Below, one piece after another: positions 1 through 5,334 of a DNA stretch of 5,627 bases. A model generated the notes under the pieces. It was not told the origin of the DNA, searched no databases, and saw only the letters and a list, made by a program, of their open reading frames with translations. How positions within the stretch are numbered: the stretch's first letter is position 1; each line of letters begins with the position of its first letter. The stretch is taken from the NCBI GenBank assembly GCA_017622635.1, contig JAGAQS010000247.1, forward strand, positions 1-5,627. The letters are read 5' to 3'. The DNA is from Ruminococcus sp. GTDB taxonomy: Bacteria > Bacillota > Clostridia > Oscillospirales > Ruminococcaceae. The position numbers were made by a program, and so were the translations under genes.

Positions 1-314
1 GTGCAACAGTATGTGCTGTCAGAGACGGTATAGTTATAGCCGTAAACAATTCATGTGAACACAATTACGGCAAAGAGGGCAGCTGTGGCTGTGGCGGAGA
101 TTTCGGAAATTATGTCATAATTTCCCACGACGGCACATATTCAACAGTATACGCCCATATGGCTCACGCAACTGTTTCTGTAGGAGATTACGTCAATCAG
201 GGGCAGACAATCGGTACAGTCGGCTCTACAGGCTGGTCAACAGGTCCGCACCTGCACTTTGAAGTGCGTGTGAACGGATACGCCGAAAATCCGCTTGATT
301 ATGTAAGTCCGTAA
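1..314 (+). CDS. M23 (LytM-type) peptidoglycan endopeptidase, C-terminal part only
   Basis: The 5' end lies outside the window. The reading frame begins at base 3 and gives 103 codons to a TAA at 312-314. Visible are the second half of a LytM/M23 zinc endopeptidase domain: a GNYVIISHDGTYSTVYAHM stretch, then GSTGWSTGPHLHFEVRVNG, which carries the HxH motif with the zinc and catalytic histidines. The upstream HxxxD zinc ligands lie before the window edge. M23 enzymes cut peptide cross-links in peptidoglycan outside the membrane. The fragment aligns without gaps to the C-terminus of the next gene (68 of 103 residues identical by hand count) and shares its four cysteines, so the two are tandem paralogues. 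No terminator with a T-tract is seen in the 47 bp before the next gene, so co-transcription is likely. The N-terminal architecture of this copy is unknown. Confidence 0.93.
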   Translation, partial: ATVCAVRDGIVIAVNNSCEHNYGKEGSCGCGGDFGNYVIISHDGTYSTVYAHMAHATVSVGDYVNQGQTIGTVGSTGWSTGPHLHFEVRVNGYAENPLDYVSP

Positions 315-330
315 AATCAGTTTTTTATGA

Positions 331-337
331 AAGGAGG
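331..337 (+). promoter_or_regulatory. Strong Shine-Dalgarno (AAGGAGG) at abnormal distance from its start codon
   Basis: AAGGAGG is a near-perfect anti-16S match, yet its last base is 24 nt before the ATG at 362, against a usual 5-9 nt. No in-frame ATG, GTG or TTG lies closer; an in-frame CTG at 350 would be 12 nt away. The intervening bases form a hairpin (separate entry) that could shorten the effective spacing. Confidence 0.7.
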
Positions 338-356
338 CAGCAGTTTCGACTGCCGC
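337..356 (+). promoter_or_regulatory. Hairpin between Shine-Dalgarno and start codon
   Basis: GCAGT (340-344) pairs with ACTGC (349-353) around a TTCG tetraloop. After one A-C mismatch (339/354) two more pairs, 338-355 and 337-356, extend the stem, using the last G of the Shine-Dalgarno. Only five bases then remain before the ATG. No T-tract follows, so it does not look like a working terminator. It could be a spacer-shortening element for translation initiation, a translational switch, or the degenerate remnant of a terminator belonging to the upstream M23 copy: the terminator after the downstream copy has a similar GGCAG/CTGCC stem. The structure is seen in the sequence; its role is inference. 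Confidence 0.55.
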
Positions 357-361
357 TTAAA

Positions 362-2284
362 ATGAAAAAGTTAATCATAGTTAAAAAAATTCTTACCTTT
401 ATGACCTGTTCCGCTATTGCAACAGGAATCATTACAGTATATCCGACCTCAGAAGATAACCGCAATGACGTTTCAGCCAAGACAATTGCTGAAATTCAGG
501 AGGAAAGAAAAGCAAATGAAGCTAAAATTGCCGAATATGAATCACAGATAAACACTCTTGAGGGGAACAAGAATGACGAAAAGGCATATCAGGAAACACT
601 CTCGGAACAGATTTATCTTATTCAGCAAAATATCTATCTGCTTAATAACGAACTTGATAAACTCAATGACGATATAACAAAAACACAGTCAAATATAAAT
701 CATCTCGATTCTGATATAGGTATCCAGCAGGAACTTATAGACAGCAATATTGAATTGTTCAAACAGCGTTTATGCACAATGTACGTTTCGGGAAATGAAA
801 ATCTTGCTTCCATCGTACTCGGTTCGGCAAGTTTCTATGACATAATGTCAAGAGTTGAAATGGTAAACAGAATCGCATCATATGATGAGGAACTTATAAA
901 CAAACTTCTTGACGAAATCGACAGTCTCGAAAAATCAAAGAAAGACCTCGAAACAGAAAAAATGTCCCTCGAAGCAAAACTCAGTGAACAGGAAACAAAA
1001 GTAAGTGAAAAAGCTGACGAGATTACTCAGCTTAACGAAAAAATGGTACAGACACAGGAAGTAATCGACAGAATACAGCTTGAACAGCAGTGCCTGAACC
1101 GTTCCAAAGAAGAAACACAGCAGTATCTTGATTCACTCGACGCAGAAGAGGCAATGATTCAGGAAACAATCAGAAAAAATGCCGAAGAAGCACAAAGACG
1201 TTACGAAGAAGAACAGAAACGTATTGCAGCAGAACAGGAAGCCGCACGTTTAGAGGCTGAACGTCAGGAAGCCGAAAGAAAAGCCGCTGCCGAAGAAGCT
1301 TCAAGACAGGCTGCATCAATAGAAGCTGCATCAATAGAAGAAGCTTCAAAACAGGAAGCGTCACGGGAAGCCGAAAGACAGGAGGCTTCAAGAGAAGCAG
1401 AACGTCAGGAGGCTTCAAGAGAAGCAGAACGTCAGGAAGCTTCAAGAGAAGCCGAAAGACAGGAAGCTTCAAGAGAAGCAGAACGTCAGGAAGCTTCAAG
1501 GGAAGCCGAAAGACAGGAAGCTTCAAGAGAAGCAGAACGTCAGGAAGCTTCAAGGGAAGCCGAAAGACAGGAGGCTTCAAGAGAAGCAGAACGTCAGGAG
1601 GCTTCAAGGCAGGCTGCAATGACAACAACTACCACTACCGCCGTTACAACCACATTAACTACTACCGTCGCCGTTCCCGTGACAACAACAGCAACAACAA
1701 CTGTATTTAACACAAACGAACCCGACGATGTTCAGACAACTTCAACCTCAACAACAGTTTCAACAACCACTGACACTACAGTAACTCAGACAAGTGCAAC
1801 CACCACAACTTCCGAAACAACTACAACCACAACGACAGCTACCGTTGCCAAACCGTCTGCATCAGGATTTATATGGCCTACTCCGGGATTCTACTACATA
1901 TCAAGCCCGTTTGCTCAGCGTTGGGGCACTATGCACAAGGGTATTGACATCGGTGATGCCGGTATAATGGGCGGTTCTATATGTGCATCAAAGGCAGGTA
2001 CTGTTACATATGTAAGCAATTCATGTACTCACAACTATGCAAAAACTTCAAGCTGCGGCTGTGGCGGAGGTTACGGAAACTACGTAATAATTCAGCACGA
2101 CGGTACTTATTCCACTCTCTACGGTCATATGACATCTGTTTCTGTTTCAGTCGGTGACTATGTTCAGCAGGGTGACGTTATAGGCACAGTCGGCTCTACA
2201 GGTTTTTCAACAGGCGCACATCTTCACTTTGAAGTACGTGTAAACGGCGTACAGCAAGACCCGCTTAAATTTGTAAGTCAATAA
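362..2284 (+). CDS. Secreted PcsB/CwlO-like M23 peptidoglycan hydrolase with repeat rod and Thr-rich linker
   Basis: This 640-residue exported murein endopeptidase has a clear modular order. Residues 1-39 are a signal sequence (lysine-rich start, hydrophobic core, possible cleavage after VSA at 37-39). Residues about 40-275 are a coiled coil of the PcsB/CwlO type, including the hallmark-like segment GSASFYDIMSR at 154-164. Residues 276-331 are an Ala/Glu/Arg-rich helix, 332-412 nine copies of EASREAERQ, and 421-494 a Thr-rich linker. Residues 505-640 are the LytM domain, with zinc ligands H525 and D529 (HKGID), H589 (YGHM), and H620/H622 (HLHF), so the active site is complete. In PcsB and CwlO the coiled coil is the region through which FtsEX controls hydrolysis; the same is inferred here. 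Cysteines 541, 555, 565 and 567 surround an insertion in the catalytic domain. The ATG was chosen because no other good start exists, although its Shine-Dalgarno is 24 nt away across a hairpin. A terminator follows the gene. Confidence 0.95.
   Translation: MKKLIIVKKILTFMTCSAIATGIITVYPTSEDNRNDVSAKTIAEIQEERKANEAKIAEYESQINTLEGNKNDEKAYQETLSEQIYLIQQNIYLLNNELDKLNDDITKTQSNINHLDSDIGIQQELIDSNIELFKQRLCTMYVSGNENLASIVLGSASFYDIMSRVEMVNRIASYDEELINKLLDEIDSLEKSKKDLETEKMSLEAKLSEQETKVSEKADEITQLNEKMVQTQEVIDRIQLEQQCLNRSKEETQQYLDSLDAEEAMIQETIRKNAEEAQRRYEEEQKRIAAEQEAARLEAERQEAERKAAAEEASRQAASIEAASIEEASKQEASREAERQEASREAERQEASREAERQEASREAERQEASREAERQEASREAERQEASREAERQEASREAERQEASREAERQEASRQAAMTTTTTTAVTTTLTTTVAVPVTTTATTTVFNTNEPDDVQTTSTSTTVSTTTDTTVTQTSATTTTSETTTTTTTATVAKPSASGFIWPTPGFYYISSPFAQRWGTMHKGIDIGDAGIMGGSICASKAGTVTYVSNSCTHNYAKTSSCGCGGGYGNYVIIQHDGTYSTLYGHMTSVSVSVGDYVQQGDVIGTVGSTGFSTGAHLHFEVRVNGVQQDPLKFVSQ
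1355..1597 (+). repeat. Nine in-frame 27-bp tandem repeats (EASREAERQ)
   Basis: Nine full 27-bp units run head to tail inside the M23 hydrolase gene, with a tenth partial unit (EASRQAA) after 1597. The units come in two codon versions, ending either GCC GAA AGA CAG (A) or GCA GAA CGT CAG (B), in the order A B B A B A B A B. From unit 4 on they therefore behave as a 54-bp dimer repeat. At protein level the unit alternates Glu and Arg at i to i+3/i+4 spacing, which favours a stable charged helix; it probably forms a rod that holds the catalytic domain away from the membrane or coiled coil. Confidence 0.95.
1622..1843 (+). other. Thr-rich low-complexity linker segment
   Basis: Residues 421-494 of the M23 hydrolase consist mostly of threonine with Val, Ala, Ser and a single acidic patch (NEPDDVQ). 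Such linkers are typical of modular extracellular enzymes of ruminococci, where they separate domains and may be O-glycosylated; glycosylation here is inference. The segment sits exactly between the charged helical rod and the LytM catalytic domain. Confidence 0.85.
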
Positions 2285-2297
2285 ACCAACAAAAAAC

Positions 2298-2324
2298 GGG
2301 CAGTTTTTATACTGCCCTTTTCTT
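2298..2324 (+). terminator. Rho-independent terminator after the M23 hydrolase
   Basis: GGGCAGT (2298-2304) pairs perfectly with ACTGCCC (2311-2317) around a six-base T/A loop, followed by TTTTCTT. An A-run precedes the stem. It lies 13 bp past the hydrolase stop codon and 22 bp before the S41 protease start, so the protease is either expressed by read-through or has a promoter I cannot identify. Confidence 0.85.
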
Positions 2325-2346
2325 ATACGGAAAGTGATGATATACA

Positions 2347-3480
2347 ATGAAAAAGAAAGTTAGTCTCGCCCTGACGATAAATCTGATTGTGATTGCTTCT
2401 TCAGTAACTTTTATACTGACATATCTTTTCGGACTGGAAAATTATGGTAAAAAGGGTAAAAAATATGACGAACTGCAAGCACTTGATTCATATGTAAGAC
2501 AGAATTTTTACGGTGACATCAATGAAAACGAACTGAACGACGGTATTCTGAAAGGCTATGTTTCAGGACTGAATGACAGATATTCAAGATATCTGTCAGC
2601 AGACGAATATGCCGACGAAAAAAGTGAAAATGCAGGTGAAATGACAGGTTTAGGCTTTACACTGAAAAAAAACGAAAACGGTTATATCAGGGTTGCGGAA
2701 GTTATGCCCGATTCCCCCGTAAGTGAAACGGACATCAGACCCGACGACCTTATAGTTGCGGTAAATGGTAAGGACGTTATTAAAACGGGGTTTGAAGAAT
2801 CAATAGACGCAATGACGGCAACTGAACAGATAACTTTTACTGTACGCCGTGACAATACCGACAAGGATTATACGCTTACACGCCGTCACATTGATGTAAC
2901 AACAGTAATGGGTGAAATGCTTGAAAATCATGTAGGATATATAAAAATCAGTGGTTTCAAGGAAAATACTCCCGAACAGTTTGAGGAAACTTTTGAAAAA
3001 CTCAAAAAAGACGGTGCAAAGGGCATTTTATTTGATGTACGTGAAAACGGCGGTGGTCTTCTCACTTCACTTGAAAAATGTCTTGACCCCTTGTTACCTG
3101 AGGGAATTATAGCAACGGCAGAATACAGTGACGGACACACCGAAAATATAGTGGAATCCGACAAGGAGGAAACAAACCTGCCCGTAGTCGTTCTTGTAAA
3201 CGAACATACGGCAAGTGCCGCAGAACTGTTTGCAGCGTCTTTGCGTGATTTCGGCAAGGCTGAACTGGTAGGCGTTCAGACTTACGGCAAGGGCGTTATG
3301 CAGACAACCACGGAATTTACAAACGGCGGTGCTGTTGTTCTTACAATCGCCGAATATAAAACTTCCGTTTCGGAATGTTATGACGGTGTGGGACTTACTC
3401 CCGACTATATAGTTGAAAACGAAGATACAGACGAACAGTACAACAAGGCAGTCGAACTCATAAACAGTAAAATAAATTAA
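2347..3480 (+). CDS. S41 carboxy-terminal processing protease (CtpA/CtpB/Prc family)
   Basis: This 377-residue membrane-anchored serine protease acts outside the membrane. Residues about 7-29 form an uncleaved signal anchor. A helical region with the family-typical VSGLNDRYSRYLS segment (72-84) leads into a PDZ domain at about 95-180 (GLGFTLKK at the carboxylate-binding loop, then VMPDSPVSETDIRPDDLIVAVNG). The S41 catalytic core runs from about 185 to 358. The nucleophile is S290 in HTASAAE and the general base is K315 in TYGKG, 25 residues later as in E. coli Prc, with Q319 completing the triad, so the enzyme should be active. Family members trim or degrade proteins from exposed C-termini; in Pseudomonas, CtpA degrades M23 hydrolases, which makes the neighbouring hydrolases candidate substrates (inference). 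A moderate Shine-Dalgarno, GGAAAGTGA, lies about 9 nt upstream of the ATG. The length is usual for short Firmicutes members that lack a C-terminal peptidoglycan-binding domain. Confidence 0.95.
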   Translation: MKKKVSLALTINLIVIASSVTFILTYLFGLENYGKKGKKYDELQALDSYVRQNFYGDINENELNDGILKGYVSGLNDRYSRYLSADEYADEKSENAGEMTGLGFTLKKNENGYIRVAEVMPDSPVSETDIRPDDLIVAVNGKDVIKTGFEESIDAMTATEQITFTVRRDNTDKDYTLTRRHIDVTTVMGEMLENHVGYIKISGFKENTPEQFEETFEKLKKDGAKGILFDVRENGGGLLTSLEKCLDPLLPEGIIATAEYSDGHTENIVESDKEETNLPVVVLVNEHTASAAELFAASLRDFGKAELVGVQTYGKGVMQTTTEFTNGGAVVLTIAEYKTSVSECYDGVGLTPDYIVENEDTDEQYNKAVELINSKIN

Positions 3481-3511
3481 GGGTGCAGAATATGCACCCT
3501 TTTATTTTTTA
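3479..3511. terminator. Bidirectional terminator between convergent genes
   Basis: GGGTGCA (3481-3487) pairs with TGCACCC (3493-3499) around GAATA. Two further A-T pairs at the base reach into the protease stop codon and the edge of the ComF gene. The + strand continues TTTTATTTTTT, a strong T-tract; the - strand continues TTAATTTATTTT, also T-rich. Both flanking genes end within 2 bp of the stem, so one hairpin serves both. Confidence 0.88.
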
Positions 3512-4152
3512 ACAATAGCTTTACAGACACTCGCACAGAAAATCTTCCCTGCCCCACTGTTTTTCAGTACGGCAGTTATTTCTGAAAACGTACTGCCTGT
3601 TGTACAGACATCATCAATCAGTAAAATATTTTTACCCTTTACCGTTTCGGGACTGCTGACTTCAAACGCATTTTCAAGATTCAACATTCTTTCCGCACCG
3701 TTCAGTGCTTTCTGTTCTGCGGTTTCACGTATTTTTCTTACAGCACAACAGACAGGTATGCCGAGTTTTTCACTTACCGTTTTGGCTATAAGTTCAGTCT
3801 GATTATAACCACGTTTACGTTTTGATTTTATTGAAAGCGGAACAGGTACAATAATATCAGCAGATATGCCGTTATTTTCAACAGTATCCGCAAGATATGT
3901 GCCGAACGCATGAGCAGAATTTCCGCATACACCGTCTTTGAGAAGAAAGACAGCAGGTTTTATATTGTCATCGTACTCAAAACAGGCACACGCTTTTTCA
4001 CTGCCGTCTGTTTCAAAACTGTCATTATACATTTTAAGCCTGTCCGTACATTCAGGACAGAAACAATCGTCTGCATTTATAATCTCCCGACACACAGGAC
4101 AGCGGTTAGGAAAAAACAAATTAAGTATTTTACGTTTTAAATGATAGTCCAT
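3502..4152 (-). CDS. comF: ComF family protein (zinc-ribbon plus phosphoribosyltransferase domain)
   Basis: This 216-residue cytoplasmic protein has the two-part ComF layout. An N-terminal zinc ribbon has CPVC at 18-21 and CPEC at 32-35. A type I phosphoribosyltransferase-like domain carries VPVPLSIKSKRKRGYNQ (102-118) and the PRPP-binding loop IDDVCTTGST (179-188), with the paired acidic residues D180/D181 and the T-T-G-S-T phosphate loop. ComFC of naturally competent bacteria is needed for DNA uptake, but ComF proteins are widespread in bacteria not known to be competent, and their reaction is not settled; no competence genes are visible here. The ATG lies 1 nt after the stop of the methyltransferase gene and I see no Shine-Dalgarno in the preceding 25 bases. 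Expression probably relies on translational coupling. The length is normal for the family. Confidence 0.93.
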   Translation of the reverse strand: MDYHLKRKILNLFFPNRCPVCREIINADDCFCPECTDRLKMYNDSFETDGSEKACACFEYDDNIKPAVFLLKDGVCGNSAHAFGTYLADTVENNGISADIIVPVPLSIKSKRKRGYNQTELIAKTVSEKLGIPVCCAVRKIRETAEQKALNGAERMLNLENAFEVSSPETVKGKNILLIDDVCTTGSTFSEITAVLKNSGAGKIFCASVCKAIVKK

Positions 4153-4153
4153 A

Positions 4154-5269
4154 TCAGAAGTACATGAAAAGCTGACACTTTATCATACCATTGTAAAGTT
4201 TACGGCGTTTATTTGCGTTTCTGCCGAAAAACTTTTCAAACTCCTCATGCGGTGAAATTATATAATCGGACTGACCTTCTGCCGTTCCGAAAACACGACC
4301 CATCTGTTTATAAATATTCTCTGCCTCACGGATTTCGAGAAGTCTCTCACCGTATGGCGGATTACATATTACAATTGAATTGTCAGGCTGACGGAATTTT
4401 GAAATATCAGCCTGTTCGATTTTAAGACGTGACTTTATCCCTGCTTTACGTGCATTATCGAGAGTAAGGGCAACGGCGTTGTCGTCAATATCAAAACCTA
4501 TTCCCTGAAACTGTGCCGAACGGTCAACATTGTCAATAGCACGGCTTCTTTCCTCCTGCCATACCTTGGAATCTATATTGTTCCATTTTTCCGCTGCAAA
4601 TCTTCTGTTTATACAAGGTGCTATTTTCAGGGCTTTCAGTCCTGCCTCAATAAGAATCGTACCGCTTCCGCAGAAAGGGTCACAGACTATTGAATCGGAA
4701 CGCACACGTGCGAGGTCAACGATACCTGCCGCAAGGGTTTCTTTTATGGGTGCGGTGTTTGAATTTTTCCTGTATCCCCTCTTATGAAGTCCGACACCGC
4801 TTGTATCAAGATAAATTGTGGCAACGTCCTTTAAAATACTGAATTTAATCTGTACAGTCGCACCCGTTTCCTCAAACCAGTTTATACCATACTTTGATTT
4901 GAGACGTTCAACAACCGCTTTCTTAATGATTGACTGACAGTCGGGAACACTGTGAAGTGCGGAATTAAGTGAATATCCCTTGACGGGAAAAGCGTCCTGC
5001 GGGTTAATATAACGTTCAAATTCAATTGCTTTAACGCCTTGAAAAAGTTCCTCAAAAGTTGTTGCCTTAAACTCCATAAGTTCGATTAAAACACGTTCGG
5101 CAGTGGAAAGGCATATATTTGCACGTGCAAGTATATTTGCGTCACCCGTAAAGCTGATTTTACCGTCACTCACTTTAAGGTCAGTACCACCTATTTTTGT
5201 TATTTCGTATTTTAAAACACTTTCCAGTCCGAAATGACATGGACAGCAGAGTCTTATTGTATCATTCAT
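4154..5269 (-). CDS. rlmL: THUMP-domain class I SAM-dependent RNA methyltransferase (YpsC/RlmL type)
   Basis: This 371-residue cytoplasmic enzyme is predicted to make N2-methylguanosine in 23S rRNA, as its E. coli relative RlmL does at G2445; the exact target here is inferred. The N-terminus (LCCPCHFGLESVLKYEI) and a THUMP RNA-binding domain at about 45-155 are followed by LHKRGYRKNSNTAPIKETLA (161-180), a hallmark of this subfamily. The Rossmann methyltransferase fold has motif I DPFCGSGT (197-204), the ribose-binding acidic residue in GFDID (258-262), and catalytic motif IV NPPYGER (303-309). All key motifs are intact, and the length matches B. subtilis YpsC (about 385) rather than the fused RlmKL of enterics. 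A good Shine-Dalgarno AAGGAG lies 6 nt from the ATG. It is the first gene of a two-gene unit with comF. The symbol reflects family, not proven orthology. Confidence 0.93.
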   Translation of the reverse strand: MNDTIRLCCPCHFGLESVLKYEITKIGGTDLKVSDGKISFTGDANILARANICLSTAERVLIELMEFKATTFEELFQGVKAIEFERYINPQDAFPVKGYSLNSALHSVPDCQSIIKKAVVERLKSKYGINWFEETGATVQIKFSILKDVATIYLDTSGVGLHKRGYRKNSNTAPIKETLAAGIVDLARVRSDSIVCDPFCGSGTILIEAGLKALKIAPCINRRFAAEKWNNIDSKVWQEERSRAIDNVDRSAQFQGIGFDIDDNAVALTLDNARKAGIKSRLKIEQADISKFRQPDNSIVICNPPYGERLLEIREAENIYKQMGRVFGTAEGQSDYIISPHEEFEKFFGRNANKRRKLYNGMIKCQLFMYF

Positions 5270-5275
5270 ATTTTT

Positions 5276-5281
5276 CTCCTT
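5276..5281 (-). promoter_or_regulatory. Ribosome binding site of the RNA methyltransferase
   Basis: On the - strand AAGGAG is followed by AAAAAT and the ATG at 5269, an ideal 6-nt spacing that supports this start. Its 5' edge is only 5 nt from the base of the inverted repeat at 5287-5316, so that hairpin could influence ribosome access. Confidence 0.85.
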
Positions 5282-5286
5282 ACAAA

Positions 5287-5316
5287 TATACCGGTTAATA
5301 TGAGTTAACCGGTATA
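5287..5316. terminator. Perfect 12-bp inverted repeat, probable terminator or attenuator
   Basis: TATACCGGTTAA (5287-5298) is the exact reverse complement of 5305-5316, with a six-base loop. It lies 18 bp after the stop of the Gly-rich gene and just before the methyltransferase Shine-Dalgarno. On the - strand, the direction of both flanking genes, only TTTGT follows; on the + strand ATTTTTA follows. It may end the Gly-rich transcript inefficiently, act as an attenuator, stop antisense transcripts, or be a protein-binding operator. The inverted repeat is certain; the role is not. Confidence 0.6.
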
Positions 5317-5334
5317 ATTTTTATAAATTAATAT

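Noticed and set aside
315..361. Promoter or working terminator between the two M23 genes
   Set aside because: No convincing -35/-10 pair fits in 47 bp, and the hairpin at 337-356 lacks a T-tract after it.
373..430. Lipoprotein signal with C16 of the hydrolase as lipidated cysteine
   Set aside because: The residues before the cysteine (FMT) do not match a lipobox; an ordinary signal sequence or anchor is more likely.
1355..1597. CRISPR-like direct repeats (also considered at 5371-5601)
   Set aside because: Units are contiguous with no spacers, are multiples of three, and keep a coding frame; they are protein repeats.
1170..1628. Antisense open frame of 152 codons over the 27-bp repeats, Leu/Pro-rich
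   Set aside because: It is the mirror of the repetitive EASREAERQ coding sequence; repeats without stops in one frame stay open along their whole length. It has no ribosome site and no recognisable protein.
1..2284. The two M23 stretches as one gene broken by a frameshift
   Set aside because: The first ends in a complete LytM C-terminus with its own stop, and the second starts with its own Shine-Dalgarno and signal sequence; tandem paralogues fit better.
2682..3257. Two antisense open frames inside the S41 protease gene
   Set aside because: They lie wholly within a gene with intact conserved motifs, have no ribosome sites and give unrecognisable peptides.
3910..4787. Short + strand open frames opposite comF and the RNA methyltransferase
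   Set aside because: All are shadows of well-supported - strand genes, and their products show no domain features.
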